A stretch of 64,000 nt of DNA. Origin: Myxococcus sp. CA023 (GTDB taxonomy: Bacteria > Myxococcota > Myxococcia > Myxococcales > Myxococcaceae). This document shows, one piece after another, positions 24,727 to 32,560 of the stretch (the first letter of the stretch is position 1; each line of letters starts with the position of its first letter). The translations under genes were made by a program, and so were the position numbers. Location: the NCBI RefSeq assembly GCF_010998615.1, contig NZ_JAAEAH010000003.1, positions 1-64,000 on the forward strand, given 5' to 3'. Below the pieces are notes generated by a model that saw only the letters and a program-made list of their open reading frames with translations, made no database searches and was not told where the DNA came from.

Positions 24727-26025
24727 TCAATCTCCCTCGAAGCGGAGGCGGCCCCGGGGGGGCAGGGTCGCGCCGAAGCGGGGCCTGGTGACGCGGGCGC
24801 GTCCTCCGAGCTCGAAGAGGCCGTCTCCGGTGGTTTCGTAGGTGTAGGTGTCCACGTGCCCGGTGGAGCGCACGGTCTCCAGTCGGACGGAGGTGAGTGG
24901 AGGTCCGGCACGCAGTCCCACGAACGCGCCTGCTGTGGCCGAGAGGCCCGCGGAGGCCTGCGCGCCAGACCAGGCATTCGCGGTCCAGCCCGAGGCGGAT
25001 GCCCCCGTGGTCGCGGGGAAGTTGGCTCCCGCGGAGAAGGACGCCCCCGCGGAGAAGATGGGGTTCGATGCGGACGCACCCACGCCGAATGAGGCTGAGC
25101 CTCCCGCGACCGCCCCCGCGGTGAAGGTGGCGCTGCCTCCGAACGAGGCGCCGGCTGAAACGCCAGCCCCCGCTGCGAAGCCACCGCCAGCCGAGAAGCC
25201 ACCACCAGCCGAGAAGGCACCACCAGCCGAGAAGCCACCACCAGCCGAGAAGCCACCACCAGCCGAGAAGCCACCGCCGGCAGCGAAAATCCCGCTCGCG
25301 CCAATTCCACCGCCGAGGCCCAGCCCCGCGCCCGCGCTGAATCCACCGCCAACGCCGAAGCCGGCCCCCGCGCCGATTCCACCCCCCATGCCAAACCCAG
25401 CCCCGGCGCCGGCGCCGGCCCCCAATGCTCCTCCAGGTGCGCCCGTGGCGAACGCGGCGGGCGAGGCCAGCGGGACGGAAGGGTCGACGGTCATCACGTC
25501 CTGACTGGGGAAGCGCGGATTGTCCTCGCCATTCTGCTCCGCGACGGCGCGCGGGATGGGCTGGTTGGGAGCCGCGGCCACTTGCCGCGAACGCTCTCCC
25601 TCGGCGCCTCGTGCGAAGATCTGCTGCTGCCGCGTCATTCCCAGCGCCACCGTTGAACGCAGCGGGATTCCATCGGCCGAAAAGAAGTCGATGGTCTCCT
25701 GATAGGTCTCCACCAGTCCGGTGAACTCGAACGCGCCCCAGCGGAACGTGACGTCCGGAGGAATCTGGGTCTTGGTCCCCATCATCCGTGCGATCCGGAT
25801 GGTCTGGTCGCAGACGTTGGCTCCCGTGTCCGTGGTGTCGAAGACCAGCTCCATCGAGAGCTTCGCGTTGCTCTCCGCGACGAACTGCTGGTGCTCCTGG
25901 CCACGGACGTTCTGCAGCTTGTTGTTGACGGTGTACTGGAGCGAGCCCGGATTGAAGTGCACCGGGAGTTCCTGGCCGTTGCTCTCGTTGATGAAGCTCG
26001 CGCTCTCGGGAGTCCTGTCTCGCAT
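24727..26025 (-). CDS. Tube-cap/spike adaptor protein (Afp7-like) with glycine-rich repeat insert
   Basis: Protein of 432 residues. The N-terminal 150 residues match the contractile injection system tube/cap protein (Afp7, gp53-like): INESNGQELPVHFNPGSLQY, DTTDTGANV, and PPDVTFRWGAFEFTGLVETY. In relatives a LysM domain follows. Here residues of about 190-380 are instead a Gly/Ala/Ser/Phe-rich run of 6-residue units (SAGGGF), and the last 60 residues are strand-rich (YTYETTGDGLFELGGRARV). The repeat may replace or interrupt the LysM module. It lies directly before the split VgrG genes, as in Afp. Confidence 0.85.
   Translation of the reverse strand: MRDRTPESASFINESNGQELPVHFNPGSLQYTVNNKLQNVRGQEHQQFVAESNAKLSMELVFDTTDTGANVCDQTIRIARMMGTKTQIPPDVTFRWGAFEFTGLVETYQETIDFFSADGIPLRSTVALGMTRQQQIFARGAEGERSRQVAAAPNQPIPRAVAEQNGEDNPRFPSQDVMTVDPSVPLASPAAFATGAPGGALGAGAGAGAGFGMGGGIGAGAGFGVGGGFSAGAGLGLGGGIGASGIFAAGGGFSAGGGFSAGGGFSAGGAFSAGGGFSAGGGFAAGAGVSAGASFGGSATFTAGAVAGGSASFGVGASASNPIFSAGASFSAGANFPATTGASASGWTANAWSGAQASAGLSATAGAFVGLRAGPPLTSVRLETVRSTGHVDTYTYETTGDGLFELGGRARVTRPRFGATLPPRGRLRFEGD
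25177..25288. repeat. 18-bp tandem repeat inside the Afp7-like gene
   Basis: About six near-identical 18-bp units on the forward strand (AGCCACCACCAGCCGAGA and variants) encode, on the minus strand, successive SAGGGF hexapeptides. Unit differences are single bases. The in-frame 18-bp period means copy number can change without frameshift. Confidence 0.85.
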
Positions 26026-26029
26026 GGGC

Positions 26030-26512
26030 TCATTCCTCCTCGAGGGTCAGCCCCTCGTGGACGAGGTGCAGTTCTTCGATACCGACCTCGCTCGACCGAG
26101 CGTTGAAGTCGGCCGCCTTGAACTTCACGGGCAGGGCCCGGTCGAGCTTGTAGGTGAGCACCGTCCGCAGTTCGCCATTCTCCGACGGCGCCTTGAGCCG
26201 GATGCGCACCGTGCAGCGGTAGCCGTAGTCTCCCGACGTGACTCGCGCGAACCAGCGCAGCAGCCGTTCGCCTTCCGAAATGCCCCGCTTGAGCACCACC
26301 GTGCCGAAGGTCACGGGACCTGCGCGCTGAACGGCGCCCAGGTTGTGGCCACCGACCTGAATCACGCGCGGTTCCATCGTGGCCTCCAGCCCGGAGCACT
26401 CGGAGAACGCGCCATCCACCGGAGCGTCGCCCCCACCGCTTCCGGACAGCGGCTCCGGCTGGAACGCGAGCTCGAAACGGAAGGTGTGCAGGACAAAGGT
26501 CGCATCGCTCAT
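26030..26512 (-). CDS. eCIS inner-tube-type protein 2 (phage tail protein family)
   Basis: Protein of 160 residues with the Afp1/5/6 tube fold: FRFELAFQ at the start, FSECSGLEATMEP, the VTFGTVVLKRGISEGERLLR block and the end VGIEELHLVHEGL. This matches the T4-like tail tube family (TIGR02241). It is the divergent second tube gene, preceding the Afp7-like gene, so it most likely forms the tube ring that contacts the baseplate. ATG 26512 overlaps the stop of the second sheath gene (ATGA), ruling out the longer frame. Confidence 0.9.
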   Translation of the reverse strand: MSDATFVLHTFRFELAFQPEPLSGSGGGDAPVDGAFSECSGLEATMEPRVIQVGGHNLGAVQRAGPVTFGTVVLKRGISEGERLLRWFARVTSGDYGYRCTVRIRLKAPSENGELRTVLTYKLDRALPVKFKAADFNARSSEVGIEELHLVHEGLTLEEE

Positions 26513-28080
26513 ACGGCGTCCTCCTGCCGTAGCGTGACGCCGCCCTCCAGCGACGAAAGCCTCACCTGCAAGCGCTTGAGTGAGGCCGCGGGATCCAACT
26601 CGACCGTGACGACGAGGCGGCCTGCATCCAGGTCGTCCTGTGTCATGGTGGTTCGGTCGCACCGCACGGAGAACGCCTCGCCGCTGCTCGCTCCGCGCAG
26701 CGCACCCGCTTCGTAGTAGCGGCCCAGCATGGCCTCGAACTGGTAGCGGAGCTCCCGCCAGGTGGTCTCGTTGGAGGCCGAGAACGTCAGGTCCACGCCC
26801 ATCTGCCGCGCGGCCTTGAGGACCGACGATAGCAACCGGCTCACCGGTGCCTGCCGGTGGCTCGCCATGTTGCTGGAGGTCACATCCGAGAGCACCTGCA
26901 GCCCGAGCGGCGTTGGGCCCAATAAGGACACGCGCTCGAGCAGTCCCCTCGGGCCTGCTTCCGGGGGCCGGGGCGTCAGGTCCCGTGTCGAGGGAATCGG
27001 GAAGACTCGCCGCACATCCGGCAGAGGCAGCCCCAAGGCATTCCGAAACGTCCCTCTCAGCAGCGCATTGCGCGCCAGGACGCCCGTCAGGACGCCCTCC
27101 GGCGCCTCGAGGTTCTCCGGCAGGCCCACGGAGCCAGAAGTCTGGAGCCAGGGATAGGCGAGCTGGATGAAGGCGCTCTGGAACGGGAGGAGGAGGCCGT
27201 GCTCGTGCAGGAACCGCCCCATGTCCTGCATCGCGGTGCGCTTCCCGGCCGCTGTATCGAAGACGAGGCTGGCGGAGGGGAGCGGCAGCGATGCGACCAG
27301 GTGTGTCTCTCGCAGACGCCGGTCACGCAGCAGCTCCGCGAGGATGGCGAGGAAGCCGGCCCAGTCCTGGTAGCCGGTCAGGTCACAACGCGGCGCCTCG
27401 CGCTCCGGCGTGTGCCACTGGGGTTCGGCTTCTCCCAGGGGAATCACACACGGGCCAAATCCCGGAGCACCGAGGGGCGGAAGGCGAGGAAGGGGCAGGG
27501 GCTCGGGCACTTCCGCGACCAGCTCTGGCAGGTCCGGAAGGCACAGGAAGGAGACGTCGGGCAGGCCAAACAGGTGCGCCACGCCGTGCCACGTCGTCCG
27601 GTCGATGGCGGACGCGGCATGCTCCATTCCAGGAGGCGCGGGCGGCCGACTGCCCGGAAGCAGCAGATTGAGGCGCTGAAGCCGTGTCGGGCGGTCCTGC
27701 TCCGGAGGGAGCGGGTCCGCCATCCGTATCACGTAGCACTTGCGTCCCCCCTGCGCGAAGAAGGAGCGGACCGCGGCCCCAAGGGCCGTGGGCTCATCGG
27801 GCGTGAGGCCAGTGCGCGCTCGCCAGTCGAAGTGCCGCTCGAAGGCGCCAAAGCTCTCGAAGGGCAGGGGGACGTCGGTGAGGGGATGCTGCGGATCGCT
27901 GGGGTCCACGCGGAGCGTGGGGGCGGTCATCCACCCTTGCTCGAACAAGTAGCGCGACAGGGCCGCCGCCACGGGCGACTCCGGACGACGGCGGACGAAG
28001 CCGACGAAGCAGGCCACGTCCATCCGCTCGGGCGCGCTGGGCGCCACGCGCTCTGTCGCTTCGAAAGTCAGGCGCCGCAT
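26509..28080 (-). CDS. Second tail-sheath-like protein
   Basis: Protein of 523 residues related to tail sheath proteins but divergent. The start (DVACFVGFVRRRP), the AAVRSFFAQGGRKCYVIRMA segment and the C-terminal block EAFSVRCDRTTMTQDDLDAG followed by RLVVTVELDPA are shared with the main sheath. The N-terminal handshake strand PGVYVEE of the main sheath is missing, and the first conserved segment starts right away. Afp and PVC carry several sheath paralogues (Afp2-4), one of which forms the layer next to the baseplate; this protein is a candidate for that position because it precedes tube 2 and the Afp7-like gene. Confidence 0.85.
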   Translation of the reverse strand: MRRLTFEATERVAPSAPERMDVACFVGFVRRRPESPVAAALSRYLFEQGWMTAPTLRVDPSDPQHPLTDVPLPFESFGAFERHFDWRARTGLTPDEPTALGAAVRSFFAQGGRKCYVIRMADPLPPEQDRPTRLQRLNLLLPGSRPPAPPGMEHAASAIDRTTWHGVAHLFGLPDVSFLCLPDLPELVAEVPEPLPLPRLPPLGAPGFGPCVIPLGEAEPQWHTPEREAPRCDLTGYQDWAGFLAILAELLRDRRLRETHLVASLPLPSASLVFDTAAGKRTAMQDMGRFLHEHGLLLPFQSAFIQLAYPWLQTSGSVGLPENLEAPEGVLTGVLARNALLRGTFRNALGLPLPDVRRVFPIPSTRDLTPRPPEAGPRGLLERVSLLGPTPLGLQVLSDVTSSNMASHRQAPVSRLLSSVLKAARQMGVDLTFSASNETTWRELRYQFEAMLGRYYEAGALRGASSGEAFSVRCDRTTMTQDDLDAGRLVVTVELDPAASLKRLQVRLSSLEGGVTLRQEDAV

Positions 28081-28107
28081 GGACCTGGGTCCCCCATTGC
28101 GCTCCGC

Positions 28108-28563
28108 TCAGTCCACGTCCGGGAAGCCCATCCGCACCGTTTCAGCGGAGAGGACGAGCTCTTCCATGGCCACGTCTCCGCCACCCTTGGCGGCCAGCGT
28201 GGGGCCGGAGAACTTCATTGGGGTGACGTTCACCAGCTTCCAGGACTGCACGGGGTTGCGCGCCTCGTCGAGCAGCCGGATGGTGACGGCCGCCTTGCGC
28301 CCGAGTGGACCGTTGCGGCGCACGTCCTCCACCCAGCTCCAGATGGCCCGTGAGTCGACGATGCCGCGCTTGAGCGTCACGTCCCCGGTCTTGAAGGGAC
28401 CGGGGACCTTGCGCACATGGTTCTCCGGGTCGTTGCCGTCGCGGTACTCGGAGATGGTGATTTCGGTGTTCAGCCCGGACACGTCGGAGAATCCACCGAA
28501 GGACGTTCCATCGAAGCTGACTTCGAAGTTGAAGGCGCCGTAAGGCGTGGGACGGGTGGTCAT
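28108..28563 (-). CDS. eCIS inner tube protein 1 (Hcp-like)
   Basis: Protein of 151 residues, main tube subunit. It has YGAFNFEVSFDG, FGGFSDVSGLNTEITISEYR, VTLKRGIVDSRAIWSWVEDV and the end MEELVLSAETVRMGFPD, all typical of the T4-like tail tube/conserved phage tail family (TIGR02241). Stacked hexamers form the channel that carries the payload. It follows the main sheath gene by 18 bp, the standard sheath-tube order. Confidence 0.95.
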   Translation of the reverse strand: MTTRPTPYGAFNFEVSFDGTSFGGFSDVSGLNTEITISEYRDGNDPENHVRKVPGPFKTGDVTLKRGIVDSRAIWSWVEDVRRNGPLGRKAAVTIRLLDEARNPVQSWKLVNVTPMKFSGPTLAAKGGGDVAMEELVLSAETVRMGFPDVD

Positions 28564-28581
28564 GGCGACTGGTCCTTTGCG

Positions 28582-30957
28582 TTAGGTCCGGGCATCCGCC
28601 GTCTTCTGGCCGACGCGGAAGATGACGAACTCGGCGGGCTTCACCACCGCGACGCCGATGAGACAGACCAGCCGCCCGTTATCGAGGTCGTTCTGGTCCA
28701 TGGTGGTCCGGTCGCACCGGACGAAGAACGCCTGCCTGGGTTCGGTGCCGAGGAACGCGCCGGTGCGCCACTGGTTCTCCAGGAAGCTGCCGATCGTCTC
28801 CCGGATGTTGGCCCACAGCCGCTCGCCATTCGGCTCGAACACCGCCCACTGCGTCCCCTCGTCGATGGAGCGCTCGAGGAAGTTGAAGTAGCGCCGGACG
28901 TTGACGTACTTCCATTCCGGGTCGGAGCTGATGGTGCGGGCGCCCCACACGCGGTAGCCGCGTCCAGGGAAGAAGCGCAGGCAGTTGATGCCCTGCGGGT
29001 TCAGGGTCTCCTGCTGTGCGAAGTTGATGTCCTGTTCGAAGCGCAGCGCGCCACGGACCACCTCGTTCGCGGGGGCCTTGAACACGCCACGCTCGATGTC
29101 GCTTCGCGCGTAGATGCCGCACACGAACGCGGAAGGCGGCAGCGCGATTTCACGGGGGACGTCCGCGGCGTCGGGACGGGCCAGCGGGTTGGCGACGACG
29201 ACCCATGGGTAGTAGAGCGCTGCCTTGGTGGAGTCGAGCTGCGCACGCACGTCCATCGCGTCCTGGGGGCCCAGTCCGCGCGGCGTATCGAGCACGGCCA
29301 CGCGATAGGCACGCCGTTTCTCCGCCGCGCTGATGAGGCTCAGCCGTACTGCTTGCGCCGACGCATAGGCGGACGAGCCTGGCGCGGCGATGATGGAGAT
29401 GTCCTCCACACCGCCCAGGCGGTCCAGGGCGTCGTCATACTGTGCGGCTCCGGGTGCCGAACCGTCCGTGCCTCCCGTGAGCGCGAACGGTCCCGAGGCC
29501 AGGGCCGTGCGGAGCGCGAACACCGACACGCCGGTGCCTGCCTCGAACGCGTACAGCCGCTCCATCTGCTCGGAGAGCGTCGTTGGCGTGGACGTGAGCA
29601 CATTGCCGAGGTAGCGCGGGTGGGCACGGTCGAGGCCCAGCCCTTCGTAGGTCCGTTCCTGCCCATCCGCGTCCTGGGTGATGACGGTCAACGTGACGAA
29701 GCTGCTCCCTCCCGGGAGCTGCTGGAACTGGGAGGCCGCATCCGCTGGAAGGGGGAGCGTGTCACTTCCGTTGGACCAGGTACTGTCCGCCTGCTTCACC
29801 CACCACGTCTCGCCGGGCGTACCGTCCGCGCCGGGTTCGACCGTGGGCGCGTCGAGACCGAGCGCGCTGGAGCTGACCGCCGTCACCTCCAGCGTGTGGC
29901 CGGCACCAGGAACCGGGTGGGAGATGACGAGCTTGCTGTCCTCAACCGAGGCATTCGCGTTGGCGCCCAGCAAGGCCTGGAGGTCACCCAGTGTCACCTC
30001 GCCCAGGTCGCCCACGTTGTTGTTCGCCGGGTCCGCCGCGTTGTCCACCGTCTGGGCGTCCAGCTTGAGCTGGGGATTCGCGGAGACTTCGATGAGCGCC
30101 TGGGTGCCTCGGGCGTCCGTGCCCAGGATGAGCCGTCCGGCGGGTGCCGCGTCATCAGCGCCGCTCAGCCGGGCGTAGCCGCCGCGGACTTGCCGGTTGA
30201 GGAGGTCCACGACCTCCAAGGGCGCCAGCGGGCCGTCGGTGGGCAGGGTGAGCGTTTGCACCTGTCCGCCCAGGGTGACGGTGAGCGTGCTGTTGGCTTC
30301 AAGGAACGTGGTGGTGGGGTCGAGCTCCGCGGTCGCACCCGCCTCGGCGTTCCGGCCCAGGAAGGTGAGGGTGACGTCCGGGCCTCCATCGATTTGGAGC
30401 GCAAGCGTGGTGCCGTCAGGGAGGTTGAACGGCGGCGGGAGGGTGCCCACCACGCGAGCGGCGGAGGCCGCGGTCTGATTCAGCCGCACCATGCTGCCAG
30501 CGGGCGCGCGCCGCATGGCACCGACAGTGGCAGGCGTCAGCACCTCCTGCGCCGTGATGGTTCCATTGCCGCCGCTGCCCGGAAACCGTGCGGTGAAGCG
30601 CGCACGCAGGTTGGCGTTGGCGTTGGGGATGACCTCCGCCTGTGCGGTGGCGCTGTCGGGCGCGCCCGAGAAGACCCGCGCCACGTAGAGGCGCGCGCCG
30701 CCTTCGTTGAAGTACGCACGCACCGAGTGCGCCAGGTAGTTCGTCGTTTCGTCCGTACCGGTCAGGTCCAGATCGCCAAGACCCCCAAACAGCCGGATGA
30801 ACTCGGCGAAGCTCGTGACGAGCGCCGGCGTGCCATTCGTGGGACCCTTGCGAGCAGGACCCGCGAAGCCACTGGTGCTGGTACTCACTCCCTCAATGGA
30901 CCTGGCTCGGAAACTCGTCTCTTCGACGTAGACACCAGGTGTGAGATATTCAGGCAC
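28582..30957 (-). CDS. Main contractile sheath protein
   Basis: Protein of 791 residues. The N-terminus EYLTPGVYVEETSFRARSIE is the classic sheath start, followed by FAGPARKGPTN and the SVRAYFNEGGARLYVARVF block. The C-terminal 300 residues carry the conserved sheath core and the last handshake segment (ERSIDEGTQWAVFEPNGERL, VRCDRTTMDQNDLDNGRLVC). It is longer than typical eCIS sheaths of 350-500 residues because residues of about 125-470 are an Asp/Thr-rich, strand-rich insertion, probably decorating the outer surface. Contraction of this sheath drives the tube into the target. Confidence 0.95.
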   Translation of the reverse strand: MPEYLTPGVYVEETSFRARSIEGVSTSTSGFAGPARKGPTNGTPALVTSFAEFIRLFGGLGDLDLTGTDETTNYLAHSVRAYFNEGGARLYVARVFSGAPDSATAQAEVIPNANANLRARFTARFPGSGGNGTITAQEVLTPATVGAMRRAPAGSMVRLNQTAASAARVVGTLPPPFNLPDGTTLALQIDGGPDVTLTFLGRNAEAGATAELDPTTTFLEANSTLTVTLGGQVQTLTLPTDGPLAPLEVVDLLNRQVRGGYARLSGADDAAPAGRLILGTDARGTQALIEVSANPQLKLDAQTVDNAADPANNNVGDLGEVTLGDLQALLGANANASVEDSKLVISHPVPGAGHTLEVTAVSSSALGLDAPTVEPGADGTPGETWWVKQADSTWSNGSDTLPLPADAASQFQQLPGGSSFVTLTVITQDADGQERTYEGLGLDRAHPRYLGNVLTSTPTTLSEQMERLYAFEAGTGVSVFALRTALASGPFALTGGTDGSAPGAAQYDDALDRLGGVEDISIIAAPGSSAYASAQAVRLSLISAAEKRRAYRVAVLDTPRGLGPQDAMDVRAQLDSTKAALYYPWVVVANPLARPDAADVPREIALPPSAFVCGIYARSDIERGVFKAPANEVVRGALRFEQDINFAQQETLNPQGINCLRFFPGRGYRVWGARTISSDPEWKYVNVRRYFNFLERSIDEGTQWAVFEPNGERLWANIRETIGSFLENQWRTGAFLGTEPRQAFFVRCDRTTMDQNDLDNGRLVCLIGVAVVKPAEFVIFRVGQKTADART

Positions 30958-31014
30958 GCGAGCCCCCTCTCTTCGTGGTTACGTGGCGCGCAGCCGCGCC
31001 GTCAGGGTCAACAG

Positions 31015-31746
31015 TCATGGATTGGCCCAGGTGAGCTGGATGGTGGCGGTCACCTCTTCGCCAGCGGCTATCTCCAGGGTGGTGCTCAATGGCTGGAACG
31101 CGGCGGCGAGCGAATCAGGGTCGGGGGGCAACGACGAAGGCGCCCATGCGGCCCGGATGCTGAAGGTGAAGTGGGGCGGGGCTTCGGGGTTGCTCCAGTT
31201 CGCGACGGGGATGCCAGCAATGGGGATGAGCGCATCTCCGTTGTGGTTCGACAGGCCCCATCGTTCGATGCTCGGCGCGGCCAGGGTCAGGGACACGAGC
31301 GCATCGGACAGCGGCTTGCCGTGCGCATCCTCCACCCGGAGCCGCACCACGGCGCTGCGGACGGAAGGGCGCATCAATGGGGAGGGATAGAGCGTGACGT
31401 CCACGGGCCGGAAGACCGAGTCAGCGGGCAGCGGCTGTCCTGGTGGCGGTGGGGTCGTGCTTCGCGGCAGCACCACGGTGAAGCTCCGGTCCAGGTAGCG
31501 ACGGGAGGCGTCGCTCGCCACCAGCGTGAAGGGCGTGGGGGGCGGTGGTATCTCCGGTGCCTCGAAATGATCCGTGTAGTCGGCGAAGCCTGGCGCCGCC
31601 GCGACCACGAGCAGCCCGCTCGTGTTTCGCAGGATGCGAATGCCTTCTCCGGAGAGGGTGACGGGCTCCGCGACAGGGCGCAGCGTCTCCGCGTCGAGGA
31701 GGCGGATGGCGGCGAGGGCCCTGCTCTCGATGCGCTCCATCCTCAT
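31015..31746 (-). CDS. eCIS-associated protein with carboxypeptidase-regulatory-like beta domain
   Basis: Protein of 243 residues, strand-rich. After a short N-terminal domain (MERIESRALAAIRLLDAETL, LRNTSGLLVVAAAPGFADYT) comes a Pro-rich linker and a beta-sandwich of the carboxypeptidase regulatory/Ig-like kind (VVRLRVEDAHGKPLSDALVS, GLSNHNGDALIPIAGIPV). No catalytic residues are seen. Similar proteins occur beside the cap gene in many eCIS loci, with no known role. ATG 31746 overlaps the DUF4255 stop (ATGA). Confidence 0.75.
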   Translation of the reverse strand: MRMERIESRALAAIRLLDAETLRPVAEPVTLSGEGIRILRNTSGLLVVAAAPGFADYTDHFEAPEIPPPPTPFTLVASDASRRYLDRSFTVVLPRSTTPPPPGQPLPADSVFRPVDVTLYPSPLMRPSVRSAVVRLRVEDAHGKPLSDALVSLTLAAPSIERWGLSNHNGDALIPIAGIPVANWSNPEAPPHFTFSIRAAWAPSSLPPDPDSLAAAFQPLSTTLEIAAGEEVTATIQLTWANP

Positions 31747-32336
31747 CGCTTGGGAACCTCGTTCGTGAAGTCGAAGCGACGCGCCACCACGGGTCTTCCA
31801 GGCGGCTTGCCCTGCACGTCGATGCACACCACGCGCGCCACGTACGTCAGGCTGGGCCGGTAGGGGCGGCGCAAGGCATCCCAGAGCCGGGCGAGGTCTT
31901 CGTGGCTGATCTCCGCGGGGATGATCTGCACGAGGTCATCGGGTCCCCAGGCTCCCGCGGGGGTGAGGTCCGAGGCGCTCAGGGCCTTGTGCATGTGCAG
32001 TCGCAACATGACCCAGGCCATGAGGCGGTGCTCGACGTCGACGGAGTCTGCCCAGACCGTGAGCAGGTAATGCAGGTCCAGGGCGAGAGGCGGGGGGCCA
32101 TCCGGCCTGGATTCGTTGCGCAGGTGCTCGTTGACGGAGACGCGGTAGAGGAAAAGCGTGACGCCGGGCGTGTCTATCGGTGGAGCATTGGTCTCACTTC
32201 CAGCCATGGTCGCGCTGGGCACGAGACTGAAGCTACAGGCCGGGAGCCCATCGTCTTCCCGAGACAACTCATAGGCGTGCCGCAGGTACGAGACCAGCGA
32301 GTCACCTACCGAGTAGACGGCGGAAAAACTGGCCAC
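31743..32336 (-). CDS. DUF4255 tube-terminator protein (Afp16/Pvc16-like)
   Basis: Protein of 197 residues, first gene of the eCIS operon, starting with GTG at 32336. The segments SVGDSLVSYLRHAYEL, GVTLFLYRVSVNEHLRN and LALDLHYLLTVWADS are hallmarks of DUF4255, the N-terminal part of Afp16/Pvc16, which caps the end of tube and sheath and fixes particle length. The usual ribosome site is weak. Upstream on the minus strand is an AT-rich patch (TATAAAAT near 32411-32418) that could be the -10 of the operon promoter. Confidence 0.9.
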   Translation of the reverse strand: MASFSAVYSVGDSLVSYLRHAYELSREDDGLPACSFSLVPSATMAGSETNAPPIDTPGVTLFLYRVSVNEHLRNESRPDGPPPLALDLHYLLTVWADSVDVEHRLMAWVMLRLHMHKALSASDLTPAGAWGPDDLVQIIPAEISHEDLARLWDALRRPYRPSLTYVARVVCIDVQGKPPGRPVVARRFDFTNEVPKR

Positions 32337-32560
32337 TGCGGAGCCCCCATGTCCGTCAGATGAGTTCGCCTTCCGTGAAGACTGCTCGCACTTTATGTGT
32401 CTGAATGGTGTCGGATTTTATACGGGCGTGAGAAGGCCTTGGTGCGGTGGGTGGAATGCGTAGAACCTGTCAGGCCGTCCGCCTCGTCTGGGAGTCTGGC
32501 TATTCTGTGTCGATGATTCAGGGGGCATCTGGCCTGGCTTGAGCTGACAAGGAGGCACGG
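32337..32560. promoter_or_regulatory. Divergent promoter region between eCIS operon and giant effector gene
   Basis: This 224-bp gap holds the control signals for both directions. The lowest-GC part, about 32385-32425, contains TATAAAAT on the minus strand and TTTTATAC on the plus strand, either of which could be a -10 element; no good -35 accompanies them. AAGGAGG at about 32549-32555 is a strong ribosome site 5 nt before the plus-strand GTG. A shared region would allow particle and payload to be expressed together. Confidence 0.5.

Noticed and set aside
25177-25288. Evenly spaced 18-bp repeats that could suggest a CRISPR array
   Set aside because: Units are contiguous without spacers and lie in the reading frame of the Afp7-like gene.
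28417-31863. 1148-codon plus-strand open frame opposite the sheath genes
   Set aside because: Shadow of the minus-strand sheath, tube and carboxypeptidase-like genes; no coherent domain or ribosome site.
32530-32545. A GG-N10-GC pattern upstream of the giant gene resembling a sigma54 promoter
   Set aside because: Only the GG and GC dinucleotides and a few flanking bases match, the TTGC core is missing, and transcription would begin inside the ribosome site.
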